Source of the DNA: JANXLS01 sp038227045
Lineage (GTDB): Bacteria > Planctomycetota > SZUA-567 > H5-PLA8
DNA: 41,027 nt
Direction: 5' to 3'
Assembly (NCBI GenBank): GCA_038227045.1
Contig: JBBRQD010000045.1
Location: 1-41,027, forward strand
Shown here: positions 32,677-41,026 of the stretch, in pieces
Layout of the letters: each line of letters begins with the position of its first letter
Position numbering within the stretch: the first letter of the stretch is position 1
Notes under the pieces: generated by a model
Databases searched by the model: none
Told to the model about the DNA's origin: nothing
Seen by the model: only the letters and a program-made list of their open reading frames with translations
Program-made: the position numbers and the translations under genes

Positions 32677-33831
32677 ATGGTTGCTCTCAAGTTTGTCCCG
32701 TTTGCATTGAAACAAATCGCACGGCGCCCGGCTCGCACGGCGTTGACCGTCTGCGGCGTTGCGACGGCGATGTTTCTGTTTTGTGCGATTCAATCCATGC
32801 AGCAGGGCATGAAAGACGCCGCAGAAGCCAATGCGGAGGAAACGACGCTGATCGTTTATCGCGAAAACCGCTTCTGTCCGTTCACCAGCAAATTGCCCGA
32901 ACGCTACGACGGACGCATTGCGGCGATTGCGGGCTTGAAGAGCGTGCTGCCGATGAAAATCGTCGTCAGCAACTGCCGCGCAAGCCTAGACGTGATCACA
33001 TTCCGGGGCGTGCCGGCGGACAAATTCACTGCGCAATCGGCGTCGCAGTTTCGCATTCTGTCGGGTTCGATGGACGATTGGAACCGGCGCAGCGACGCGG
33101 CGTTGATCGGCGAGACGATGGCCGTGCGGCGCAAGCTGAAAGTGGGCGACCGCTTCGACGCCAACGGTGTGGTTTCGACCGTTGCGGCGATAGCCGATTC
33201 GGATGAGGCTCAGGACAAGAACACGGCCTACGTGCATCTCGAATTCCTGCAGCGCGCCGCCGCGATTAAATCGCTGGGCATCGTCACTGAGTTTATCGTA
33301 AAAGTAAACGATCCGAAAAACATGGAAGCCGTCGCGCAAAAAATCGACGCGGAGTTTGCGCACGACACAGAACCGACTCAGACACGCTCGGAAAAGGCCT
33401 TTGTGGCGCGCGCGGCCGGCGATCTGCTGGAATTGGTTGGCTTCACGCGCTGGCTGGGGCTGGGCTGCGTCTTCGCGGTGCTTGCGCTGGTTGCGAACAC
33501 GGTGGTGATGTCGGTGCAGGATCGCGTGCGCGAACACGCGGTCTTGCAGACGCTGGGCTTCACCGGCTTTCTGATCGCGCGCCTGATCGTGCTCGAAGGT
33601 GCGATCGTGAGCCTCGCGGGCGGCGTGTTTGGCGCGGGACTCGCGGTGCTGGCGCTGCGCCTTGGCGGCTTGTCGCTTTCAACGGAAGGCGTGAACATTA
33701 ATTTTTCAGCGAGTCCGACGATTTTAGTGACGGGGCTGCTGGTCTCGTTGGTGCTGGGCGTGGCGGCGGGGCTTGTGCCCGCATGGCAAGCGTCGCGATG
33801 CGACATCGTGGAATCGTTCCGGGCCGTATAA
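32677..33831 (+). CDS. FtsX/MacB-type ABC permease (1)
   Basis: 384 aa. An N-terminal helix (about 15-37, TALTVCGVATAMFLFCAIQ), a large extracytoplasmic MacB-like periplasmic core domain (about 38-245), then three C-terminal helices (LGLGCVFAVLALVANTVVM, LIVLEGAIVSLAGGVFGAGLAV, ILVTGLLVSLVLGVAAGLVP) as in the FtsX family. ATG 32677 is chosen: GGAAGG lies about 10 nt upstream and the homologous part begins here; the frame upstream runs into the palindrome. It is the first of two permeases, so the transporter is probably a heterodimer. Confidence 0.9.
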   Translation: MVALKFVPFALKQIARRPARTALTVCGVATAMFLFCAIQSMQQGMKDAAEANAEETTLIVYRENRFCPFTSKLPERYDGRIAAIAGLKSVLPMKIVVSNCRASLDVITFRGVPADKFTAQSASQFRILSGSMDDWNRRSDAALIGETMAVRRKLKVGDRFDANGVVSTVAAIADSDEAQDKNTAYVHLEFLQRAAAIKSLGIVTEFIVKVNDPKNMEAVAQKIDAEFAHDTEPTQTRSEKAFVARAAGDLLELVGFTRWLGLGCVFAVLALVANTVVMSVQDRVREHAVLQTLGFTGFLIARLIVLEGAIVSLAGGVFGAGLAVLALRLGGLSLSTEGVNINFSASPTILVTGLLVSLVLGVAAGLVPAWQASRCDIVESFRAV

Positions 33832-33843
33832 AGGGTTGGTTCA

Positions 33844-35001
33844 ATGAAATTGATTCCGTGGGATTACGCGGTCCGAAATTTGGGGCGCAACAAAATGCGT
33901 CTGGCCATGAGCCTGGGCGGCAGCGCGCTGGTGGCGCTGCTGATTCTCGCGGCGGCGGCGTTCGTGCGCGGCATGGATAAAAGCATGCGCGTCAGTGGCA
34001 ATGAAAAGAATGTGCTGCTGATCGGTGCGGGCAGCGAAGAGAGTCTTGAACGCAGCGAAATCGGCAATGGCGTGGCCAGCATCGTTGCCGCCAGCGTGCA
34101 GGGCATCAAGACGCAACTCGGCGTGCCTTACGTGTCACCGGAAGTTCAGATGGCCGCGCTGATCCGAATGGAAAAAGACGATAAAGACCCAGTCCTGTCG
34201 CTTTTTCGTGGCGTGACTCCGGCGGCATATCTGGTTCATCCGCAGATGCGCATTGTCGAAGGGCGCGCGCCGGGGCCGAACGAAATTCTGGTGGGCCGGC
34301 TGGCCGCGGCGCGCATGAGTGTTCCAGAGAGCAAGCTGGCAATAGGCCACGCGATCTGGTTCGATGGCCGGCCGTGGACGATCAGCGGGCGGTTCGAAGC
34401 GCCGAACACCGTGATGGAGGCGGAGATTTGGAGCCCGCTCAAAGACTTGCAGATTGCGACCAAGCGCGACAATGTGTCGACGGTCGTCGTGACGCTTGAC
34501 GATGCCGAGATTGACGACGTGAAAATGTTCTGCCAACAGCGGCTCGATTTGGAACTTGTCGCCGTCAGCGAGACGGATTATTACGCCAAGCTCGCTCAAT
34601 TTTATCGTCCGGTGCAGGGCATCGTCTGGATCACTGCGCTGCTAATTGCGCTCGGCGGGCTCTTCGGAGGATTGAACACGATGTACGCGGCATTTGCGGC
34701 GCGCACGCGTGAACTGGGTATGCTGCAAGTGCTGGGCTATGGACGGTTCGCACTGATCGCGAATCTGATGCAGGAGTCGCTGATCATCGCGGCAGCCGGA
34801 GGACTAATTGCCGTGGCTGCCGGCTTCGTGTTGCTGGACGGTCTGGCGGTGCGCATCACGATGGGCGCGTTCGGTCTCGCGGTTGACACGCACGTGATTC
34901 TCGCGGCGCTGGCCGCCGCCTTCGCGCTGGGAGTTGTGGGCGCGCTGCCGCCGGCGTGGCAATGTTTGCGCATGCCGATCGCGGAGGCGTTGAAAAAGTA
35001 A
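33844..35001 (+). CDS. FtsX/MacB-type ABC permease (2)
   Basis: 385 aa, same architecture as its neighbour: helix at about 17-38, a periplasmic core (about 40-250), then three helices (GIVWITALLIALGGLFGGL, LIANLMQESLIIAAAGGLI, VILAALAAAFALGVVGALPP). It has the conserved cytoplasmic turn ARTRELGMLQVLGY of this family (the partner has VREHAVLQTLGF). It starts 12 bp after permease 1 with AAAGGG as ribosome binding site. Likely forms a heterodimer with it. Confidence 0.92.
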   Translation: MKLIPWDYAVRNLGRNKMRLAMSLGGSALVALLILAAAAFVRGMDKSMRVSGNEKNVLLIGAGSEESLERSEIGNGVASIVAASVQGIKTQLGVPYVSPEVQMAALIRMEKDDKDPVLSLFRGVTPAAYLVHPQMRIVEGRAPGPNEILVGRLAAARMSVPESKLAIGHAIWFDGRPWTISGRFEAPNTVMEAEIWSPLKDLQIATKRDNVSTVVVTLDDAEIDDVKMFCQQRLDLELVAVSETDYYAKLAQFYRPVQGIVWITALLIALGGLFGGLNTMYAAFAARTRELGMLQVLGYGRFALIANLMQESLIIAAAGGLIAVAAGFVLLDGLAVRITMGAFGLAVDTHVILAALAAAFALGVVGALPPAWQCLRMPIAEALKK

Positions 35002-35006
35002 GAGCA

Positions 35007-35050
35007 GGGGATAGGATTTAGGGGTTGGGGACTAGGGATTAGGGCTAGGG
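35007..35050. repeat. Degenerate GGGATTAGG repeat
   Basis: A G-rich run of imperfect GGGGATTAGG/GGGGACTAGGG units between permease 2 and the next gene. One of several low-complexity repeats inserted inside this operon. Confidence 0.55.
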
Positions 35051-35074
35051 AAACAACATTCAAGGAGCTTGGAT

Positions 35075-35578
35075 ATGGTTCGAATCAGCGGATTATTGTG
35101 CGTGCTTTTTTGTGTAGCGTTTTCGGTTTGTGCGGCGGATGCGCTGCCGGATAGTTTGTTTCTCAAAGAATCGCCGACGACTGCATCCAATGTCGGAGAG
35201 CTGAAGAAGTACGCGAAAGAGGGCGACGAAGTCGTTTTGCGCGGACAGATCGGCGGACAGGCGAAGGACGTGTTTAACGCCAGCCGCGCGACATTCATGG
35301 TGGCTGACATGAAACTGAAACCGTGCAATAAAATTCCCGGCGATACGTGCGAAACGCCCTGGGATTTCTGCTGCGTTCCGGTGAACGAAAAGGCCGCAAA
35401 CATTGCGCTGGTTCAGGTTGTCGATGCGAAAGGAAAGCTGTTGAAATCGACTCTTAAAGGAGTCAATGGACTGGACAACTTGAGCGTTGTCGTGGTCAAG
35501 GGAAAAGTCTCGAAGGTCGATGGCGCGAACATGATCGTCAATGCCACCGGAATCTATTTGGAACCACCGGCGAAGTGA
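35075..35578 (+). CDS. Exported OB-fold-like hypothetical protein
   Basis: 167 aa with a signal peptide (MVRISGLLCVLFCVAFSVCA). The mature part alternates short strands as in OB-fold proteins (GDEVVLRGQIGG, ATFMVADMKLKPC, IALVQVVDAKGKLLKS, LSVVVVKGKVSKVDGANMIVNATGIYLE). Four Cys cluster in the middle (KPCNK, DTCETPWDFCCV). The OB assignment is by pattern only. ATG 35075 has AAGGAG 7 nt upstream. It is the last gene of the export operon, so it may work with the transporter outside the membrane. Confidence 0.7.
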   Translation: MVRISGLLCVLFCVAFSVCAADALPDSLFLKESPTTASNVGELKKYAKEGDEVVLRGQIGGQAKDVFNASRATFMVADMKLKPCNKIPGDTCETPWDFCCVPVNEKAANIALVQVVDAKGKLLKSTLKGVNGLDNLSVVVVKGKVSKVDGANMIVNATGIYLEPPAK

Positions 35579-35604
35579 CCGAGAGACTTGCGCTTTCCGC
35601 CGTT

Positions 35605-35610
35605 TATAAT
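35605..35610 (+). promoter_or_regulatory. -10 element before ribF
   Basis: Perfect TATAAT 12 nt before the ribF ATG with no good -35. If used, the mRNA leader would be only a few nucleotides. No FMN riboswitch structure is visible here. Confidence 0.35.
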
Positions 35611-35621
35611 TTAATAGCGCC

Positions 35622-36581
35622 ATGCGAATCTATTCTGGAAACGACACCCTGCCCGGCGAGAGCGGCGCGGTGCTGGCAATCGGCACTTTCGACGGGGTGC
35701 ACCGGGGTCATCAAAACGTGTTGAATGCCCTGTTGGCCTGGGCTGGCGAATGCAACGCGCCCGCGGGCGTGCTCACGTTCCGCGATCATCCGCGCAAAAC
35801 GCTTGAAGGACGCTCACCCGATCTGGTTACGACTCTGGAGCATCGGCTGGTGCTCTTCGAGCGGCATGGCCTGGATTTCACGTGGGTGCTGGATTTCACG
35901 CCGGAGGTTTCCAAACTGCACGCGCGCGAATTTGCGAAATTGTATTTCGTCGACCGGCTCCGCGCGCGCGGGTTGATGATGGGGTTCGATACGCGCTTCG
36001 GGTGCGATCGCATCGGCCACGACACGGCCGAGCTCTCTTCGATCGCGAAGGAACTGGGCTTTGAAGCGCGCTGTCACAGCGCGGTTACTGCCGCCGACGG
36101 CGGGACGATTTCGAGCACCAAAATTCGCGAAGCGATCGGCGATGGGCGCCTGCGCGACGCTGAAGCCATGCTGGGCCGGCGCGTCTCGGTTTATGGCACG
36201 GTCGTCAAAGGCGACGCGCGCGGCCGGCGGCTCGGTTTTCACACTGCCAATCTCGATTTGGGACACGAATTCCGCCCACCGTTCGGAGTCTATGCGACGG
36301 TTGCCGTGGTGGATGGCAAGTCGTTTGGTTCGGTGAGTAACGTCGGTTATCGTCCCACTGTTGCGAAGCTGGCGGCACCCGGCGAAAAGCCCGATCTGCT
36401 CGTCGAAACGCATCTGTTCGATTTTGACGGCGACCTGTACGATAAAAAAATGGAAGTGCTGTTCATTGAAAAACTGCGCGACGAACGTCGCTTCCCGGAC
36501 GTGCAGGCGCTAGTCGAGCAGATTCGAAAAGACGAGGCAAAGGCACGCGAAATTTTGCGGGCGCAAGGTTTGCTGAAGTAG
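35622..36581 (+). CDS. ribF: Bifunctional riboflavin kinase / FAD synthetase
   Basis: Makes FMN from riboflavin and FAD from FMN in the cytoplasm. The N-terminal nucleotidyltransferase domain has GTFDGVHRGH (21-30) and STKIREAI. The C-terminal kinase domain starts GRRVSVYGTVVKGDARGRRLGFHTANLD; the usual PTAN is HTAN here. It then has GVYATVAVVDG, SNVGYRPT and the Glu of VETHLFDFDGDLY. At 319 aa it is normal. It is directly upstream of a gene for an exported FMN_bind-domain protein, a plausible user of its product. Confidence 0.95.
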   Translation: MRIYSGNDTLPGESGAVLAIGTFDGVHRGHQNVLNALLAWAGECNAPAGVLTFRDHPRKTLEGRSPDLVTTLEHRLVLFERHGLDFTWVLDFTPEVSKLHAREFAKLYFVDRLRARGLMMGFDTRFGCDRIGHDTAELSSIAKELGFEARCHSAVTAADGGTISSTKIREAIGDGRLRDAEAMLGRRVSVYGTVVKGDARGRRLGFHTANLDLGHEFRPPFGVYATVAVVDGKSFGSVSNVGYRPTVAKLAAPGEKPDLLVETHLFDFDGDLYDKKMEVLFIEKLRDERRFPDVQALVEQIRKDEAKAREILRAQGLLK

Positions 36582-36613
36582 TTTTTAACCGCGATGAGGA
36601 CGATTGAGTTTTT

Positions 36614-37462
36614 ATGAGACCGATTTCCATGAATCGAAAATTTACATCGATGCTGCTGCTGAGTGCCGTCGCCTGTCATGTTGCTGCGGAGGAACCCAAA
36701 CTCGATCCCAAAGAGGCGATCATTGAGGTTCAGTTCTTTTTTTCGAAAAAGGATCCGAAGCTTGACGACGTTGACAAAGTATTGGCGGGGGTCGTCAAAC
36801 AATTTCCGATGCTCCGCATCGAGCGCATATCCATTGACGACAAGGCCGGCTATGCGCGGCTGTCGCAACTTGAAAAGTCGCTGGGGATCAGCAGGCCCGG
36901 GGACATGACGATTGCGTTTGGCCCGTATTTTCTGCTGAGCAAAGGCGACCAGCGCGACATTGAATTGTATTTTAGCGCGATGATGAAACGGTTGATCGGC
37001 CAGATGAAAGGCGACAGCTCCTTCAAAGACCGCATCGCGCCGAAAGTCGCGGACTACGCGAAAACGGTGTTCGGGAAAGAGGCCGTTGCCACTATTGAAC
37101 CGAACATGAAATTCGAGGCGAACATTATTTATCGCGTGAAAAAGGGCGGTCAGCCGGCCGGTTGGATCGCCGACGCATACGATCCGATAGGCTGCCCGAT
37201 CTGCAGCAGCGCGCAACTGCTGATGGCGACGGACGCGAATCTCGCGATCCTCGATGTCACGCCCGTGCGTGAAATCGAGCGGCTCGGGACGAAGATTCCG
37301 GAAAAGGAGATCGAGGAATTTATCGAGCAGTTCAAAGGCAAAACGCCCGCGAAACCGCCGGTGAAAGTGGATGCGGTTTCGCGCGCGACGAAAACGACGA
37401 AAGCATTTATTGGCAGCGTCAATGAGGTGCTTGAGGAACTGAAGAAACGGGCGGCAAAATGA
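36614..37462 (+). CDS. Exported FMN_bind-domain protein with thioredoxin-like N-terminal half
   Basis: 282 aa. A signal peptide (about 1-25; ATG 36629 is an alternative start). Residues about 30-130 resemble a thioredoxin-fold unit without a Cys pair (EVQFFFSKKDP, MLRIERISIDD, DMTIAFGPYFLLSKGD). Residues about 165-275 are FMN_bind-like (IIYRVKKGGQPAGWIADAYDP; LAILDVTPVREIERLG; IEEFIEQFKGK; VDAVSRATKTTKAFIGSV). The flavin-attachment motif, normally SGAT, reads SRAT (256-259), Gly to Arg. A CPIC pair (194-197) is also present. FMN_bind domains carry covalent or bound FMN in extracytoplasmic electron transfer (RnfG/NqrC/NosR type). The stop overlaps the next start (ATGA). Confidence 0.8.
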   Translation: MRPISMNRKFTSMLLLSAVACHVAAEEPKLDPKEAIIEVQFFFSKKDPKLDDVDKVLAGVVKQFPMLRIERISIDDKAGYARLSQLEKSLGISRPGDMTIAFGPYFLLSKGDQRDIELYFSAMMKRLIGQMKGDSSFKDRIAPKVADYAKTVFGKEAVATIEPNMKFEANIIYRVKKGGQPAGWIADAYDPIGCPICSSAQLLMATDANLAILDVTPVREIERLGTKIPEKEIEEFIEQFKGKTPAKPPVKVDAVSRATKTTKAFIGSVNEVLEELKKRAAK

Positions 37463-39969
37463 AATTTCACCGTGGGTGGCCCACCCCTTGGAGTGGGCGG
37501 CGAAGGCGCAAGAAGCCCCACCCAGGAACTGGCGCTCACTGCAATGCGTGCGATTTGGGAGAGGCATCTTGTCGCTGCGCGACCCACCCCGAGTGGGTGG
37601 GCCACCCAACCATTCTCCGCATCGCGGCGCTATTGGTTTTCGCACTGATCGTTGCAACTCGAATTGTTCACGCCGCCGAACCCGAATCAAAACCGCTCTT
37701 TACGATCCTTTACACAGCCGAATCCCACGCCGCGTTGCTTCCGTGCGATTGCCCACTGCAGCCGTTGGGCGGCGTTGCGCGGCGAACGACGTTGATCAAA
37801 CGGTTTCGCGAACGCGGGCCAGTGTTGCTGCTCGATGGCGGCGGATGGGCGGCGGGGGGGATTTATGACGAGGATTCGGACGGTGAGCCGGAGCGCGACA
37901 AATTGCGTACTCAATTAATGAGTGATGCGATGCGGCTGATGAAGTACGACGCGGGCGTTTTGGCACCCAATGACATTGCCGCGATAAAGGTTCCCTCGAA
38001 CGCACCAGTACCCGCGCCGCAAAATATTTTGCATGCAACGCGGGCCAACGGAACTATGCACGCGGATACACTGAAAATCGCCGGATTCGAAATCGATATT
38101 TTTGGATGGACAGAAAATGGTACGTTGCCGGGTCCGTGGCATTTGCCCGGCAATGGTCCGAAGTATCTCAACATTCACCTTGCGCGCTATGGCGAAGAAG
38201 CCAGCGAATCGCTCGTCAAAAACAATGGTGCCGACGTCGTTCTAGTCGCTGGGCGAAAAACTTCCCAACGGACGGATTGGCGGAGCGGTAAAGCGCTGTT
38301 CGTCAACTTCGACTATCAGTCCCGCCATCTTGTCGTGATCGAAGTTCACGAGGTTAAAGACAAAATTGGTGGCGTTGAAGTGTCTCGTTTGGAATATCGC
38401 CCCCGCCTCGAGCCCCTCGGTAAGGACATTCCCGACGATCCCGAAATTACAAAGCTACTCGCGCCGCATCTCGATGCGCTTAAGAAAAAAGGGAAGAAGC
38501 GGATAGAGATTGAGTATTGGATGATGCCGGATTGTCCGGGCTGCAAACTTGCGCGTCCGGAGTTGCAGGCGATTGCGAAGGAGTTGGCGGGGCGCGTGAG
38601 CATTGTGCCGCATTGGGTTGTTGAGAAGCGTGGGGACGAATTGAGTTCGTTGCATGGTGACGAGGAATTGAACGAGGCGCGCGTCCAGGTGTTGATTGCG
38701 AAGTATTATCCGGAGAGAATTTGGGAGTGGCTTGAGTGGCGCGCGGAGCATCGCGATGCGTGGAGTGTCGGCGCTGAGAAACTTGGGCTGCTTCGCGCGC
38801 GCATCGAACAAGCGCTGAACGCGAAGGAAGCAGATGCGTTGTTGTTTGCGGATGTTGAACTTTCCGAGCGGCGGCGGGTGCACGCCACGCCGTCTCTGGT
38901 GATCGCTAATCGGCTCTATGAAGGAGAGATTGACCGGGCGCATTTGCTCGGTGCGCTCTGCGGTTCGCTTGAAGCGCCGAAACCGGATTGCTGCAAGGAT
39001 GCGCCGGCGTGTTTCTTCGATGCGCAATGCCGCACGCGCGGATTTGTGGCGAAATGCATTGACGCGGGCACGCCGAAAGCGCGCTGCGATGCGTCGAAGC
39101 CCGCCGTCAAAATTCCCGCGACGATCCTCGTTGACACCGACGCGCTTTCCAGCAATCAGGAAAAAATACTCGAAGCCTTGATCGGCGATCTTCCGGGCCT
39201 CGATTATGCGCTCGTCGATATCGGGTCGCCTGAAGGCAAGCGGCTTGCCGAGCGCGCAAAAGTCACGCGCTTGCCCGCGTATCTGCTCGACCCAATTGCC
39301 ACGACGGAAGACGCTTACAAAGTCAGCGTCGGGCGCGTCGCGCGCGAGATTTCATTTCGTAACGAGCGTGATGCCGAAACGAAAATGCTGCTCTTGCGCG
39401 AAGACCAATACGGCGTCGGCGCGAACCGGATTCTGGCGCGTCCGCGCATCAAAGGCCGCGCGGATTTGTTCGTGTCGCGCTTCGGCAAGAATGGGCAGGA
39501 GGCGCTTGAAACGGCGCTCGAATGCGCCGCGTCGCGCGAGGCCGCCGGATTGACTCTCGTGCTTCATGACGCGCTGTATTTCAAGCCGGCGGAAGATGAC
39601 GCGAAGCCGCAGTTGGCGGCGAAGAACGGCATCGCGGAAGTTGAAGAAGCCGCGCGTGCGATGGCGGTGCGCCTGACTGCGCCGGAGAAACTCAACGCCT
39701 ATCTGCTCGAACGCGGCAAGAAGCGCGGCGGATCGTATTGGGACGCGCCGTTGAAAGCGGTGGGTGTCGATGCGGAAAAGATTCGCGCGTTGGCTGAAGA
39801 GCCTTCCGCCGCGGTGCTGCAAAAACTCGAGGAGGAGGCCGCGCTGCTCAAGAGTCTCGACGCGGGCGGCGAAATCGTGTTGCTGGCGGAAAATTGCGAG
39901 TTGATTTCAGTCGTTTCGCGCCGGGATTTGAGGCAGATTCTGGAACGCATTGCGAGCCGGAAACCGTAG
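37459..39969 (+). CDS. Large exported protein: degenerate 5'-nucleotidase-like domain plus thioredoxin-like domains
   Basis: 836 aa from ATG 37459, which overlaps the upstream stop (ATGA). A GTG at 37597 gives a cleaner signal peptide (MGHPTILRIAALLVFALIV). The first 46 codons are encoded by a palindromic repeat. The next 270 residues resemble the metallophosphatase half of 5'-nucleotidases (LYTAESHAALLPCDCPLQPLGGVARR; LLLDGGG), but the metal ligands (NDTHG, GD) are replaced. A thioredoxin/DsbA-like domain follows with CPGC (313-316 from the GTG start) and VHATPSLVIANRLYEG, then a Cys-rich linker (DCCKDAPACFFDAQCR...KCIDAG), a second thioredoxin-like unit (IPATILVDTDALSSNQEK; LPAYLLDP), and a long C-terminal domain without a Cys pair. 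Exported redox protein, by inference. Confidence 0.75.
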   Translation: MKFHRGWPTPWSGRRRRKKPHPGTGAHCNACDLGEASCRCATHPEWVGHPTILRIAALLVFALIVATRIVHAAEPESKPLFTILYTAESHAALLPCDCPLQPLGGVARRTTLIKRFRERGPVLLLDGGGWAAGGIYDEDSDGEPERDKLRTQLMSDAMRLMKYDAGVLAPNDIAAIKVPSNAPVPAPQNILHATRANGTMHADTLKIAGFEIDIFGWTENGTLPGPWHLPGNGPKYLNIHLARYGEEASESLVKNNGADVVLVAGRKTSQRTDWRSGKALFVNFDYQSRHLVVIEVHEVKDKIGGVEVSRLEYRPRLEPLGKDIPDDPEITKLLAPHLDALKKKGKKRIEIEYWMMPDCPGCKLARPELQAIAKELAGRVSIVPHWVVEKRGDELSSLHGDEELNEARVQVLIAKYYPERIWEWLEWRAEHRDAWSVGAEKLGLLRARIEQALNAKEADALLFADVELSERRRVHATPSLVIANRLYEGEIDRAHLLGALCGSLEAPKPDCCKDAPACFFDAQCRTRGFVAKCIDAGTPKARCDASKPAVKIPATILVDTDALSSNQEKILEALIGDLPGLDYALVDIGSPEGKRLAERAKVTRLPAYLLDPIATTEDAYKVSVGRVAREISFRNERDAETKMLLLREDQYGVGANRILARPRIKGRADLFVSRFGKNGQEALETALECAASREAAGLTLVLHDALYFKPAEDDAKPQLAAKNGIAEVEEAARAMAVRLTAPEKLNAYLLERGKKRGGSYWDAPLKAVGVDAEKIRALAEEPSAAVLQKLEEEAALLKSLDAGGEIVLLAENCELISVVSRRDLRQILERIASRKP
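37471..37610. repeat. 140-bp palindromic element at the 5' end of the redox gene
   Basis: Ends form an imperfect inverted repeat of about 30 bp (TGGGTGGCCCACCC near 37474; GGGTGGGCCACCCA near 37595). It lies just after ATGAAATTTCAC. Removing 138 bp leaves the frame intact and yields MKFHTILRIAALLVF, a normal signal peptide, so it appears to be an in-frame insertion. Confidence 0.75.
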
Positions 39970-39986
39970 CAAACACATTCATTGTC

Positions 39987-40014
39987 TCTCGCAAAGACGT
40001 AAAGGCGCAAAGAA
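39987..40014. repeat. TCTCGCAAAGACGT repeat, copy 2
   Basis: 25 of 28 positions match 18030-18057. It lies between two convergent genes and is followed by a GACAAGGAGAC fragment like the arm of the 4759 palindrome. Confidence 0.65.
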
Positions 40015-40077
40015 CGGCTGAGACAAGGAGACTGGGAGAAACGACGAGGAGTCGCTTCCATTTTTTCGCCGTTCAGC

Positions 40078-40833
40078 TCAACGCAGCGCCGCGACCTTCT
40101 CCAAGACCAGACGCGGATCGGGGCGGTCCATGACGATGTTGGCGTAGTGGGTCCAGCGCACAATGCCTTCGCTGTCGATCAGGATGTTGGTGGGAATCGC
40201 GACTTTCTTGCCGACTTTGGCCATGTTTTCTTGAAGAAGATGGAGCGCGGTGATCGCTTCGGCGCCGGGATCGCAGGCCAGTTTGCAGGGTATGTTCGGG
40301 TTGCGTTTGCGGCCCATCAAAAAGATTGGCAACTTGTCCGCGGAGATCGCGAGAATGTCGCCGCCGTTTTTGCGCAGCGCTTCGCGCACTTGGGTCAGGC
40401 CCATCAATTCGTCGGTGCAGGAGAGGCACCAAAAGCCGCGAAAAAAGACGATCATCGACGGACCCTTGCCAAGCAACTCACGTGGCGAGAGCTGTATTCC
40501 GTCGTCTACAGTGACCAGGAAATGCGGCAGCGGGCTGCCAATTTCAGGCCGGCCTTCAGTGGGCGGCATGCGCAGCGCCACCAGGTAAACGATCAAAAAC
40601 AAGACGAAAGACGCCAGCGTAAAGATCGCGCACAGCCCGCCGCCGGAAAGTATGGAATCCGGGTACAGCGCCAGCGCCGCGACTGCCCATATCGAAAAAA
40701 GGGCGGCGCTCAACAAATGCAGCAGCCAGACCGGCCACATTGTTCGCCGCAGCGCGGGCGATTTCAATACAAATCGGATGCTGACCCAGGCGAGCAACGC
40801 CGTGACAAGCGAAAGTACGGCAAGCGTGTTCAT
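40078..40833 (-). CDS. Membrane-anchored redoxin (AhpC/TSA-thioredoxin type)
   Basis: 251 aa. Three N-terminal helices (about 2-20, 33-56, 65-88) anchor a thioredoxin-fold domain (about 95-251). Its active site is FFRGFWCLSC with Cys136 and Cys139, followed by GGDILAISADKLP and the cis-Pro region KVAIPTNILID. The pattern is between peroxiredoxin and thioredoxin-like proteins (AhpC/TSA). The catalytic domain probably faces the periplasm (inferred; helices odd in number). It is convergent with the thioredoxin-like gene. Confidence 0.88.
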   Translation of the reverse strand: MNTLAVLSLVTALLAWVSIRFVLKSPALRRTMWPVWLLHLLSAALFSIWAVAALALYPDSILSGGGLCAIFTLASFVLFLIVYLVALRMPPTEGRPEIGSPLPHFLVTVDDGIQLSPRELLGKGPSMIVFFRGFWCLSCTDELMGLTQVREALRKNGGDILAISADKLPIFLMGRKRNPNIPCKLACDPGAEAITALHLLQENMAKVGKKVAIPTNILIDSEGIVRWTHYANIVMDRPDPRLVLEKVAALR

Positions 40834-40887
40834 TCAACGGACTCCGATTCAACCGCAACTTGCAAAGCGCACTTTTCAGAGCGCGTC

Positions 40888-41026
40888 TTATTGACCCGCG
40901 CATTTCTAAAGCATCATTCTCGCTTGCGGCGGGCGGCGTTGAACTTCGTTGGTCTCGCACGGCGTATCTTCCCAATACGCCTTTGCTCGACCGCCTCGTT
41001 CAACTTGCCCGGCGCGGCGCGATAAT
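40888..41026. repeat. Right copy of 139-bp inverted repeat at the window ends
   Basis: Exact reverse complement of 1-139. Outside the repeat, the flanks (140 onward and before 40888) diverge at once. Confidence 0.9.

Noticed and set aside
35579..35621. Possible FMN riboswitch before ribF.
   Set aside because: The gap is only 43 bp and has no RFN-like conserved blocks.
36347..37690. Open frame of 447 codons on the minus strand over ribF and the FMN_bind gene.
   Set aside because: Crosses two well-supported genes and shows no motif; a shadow.
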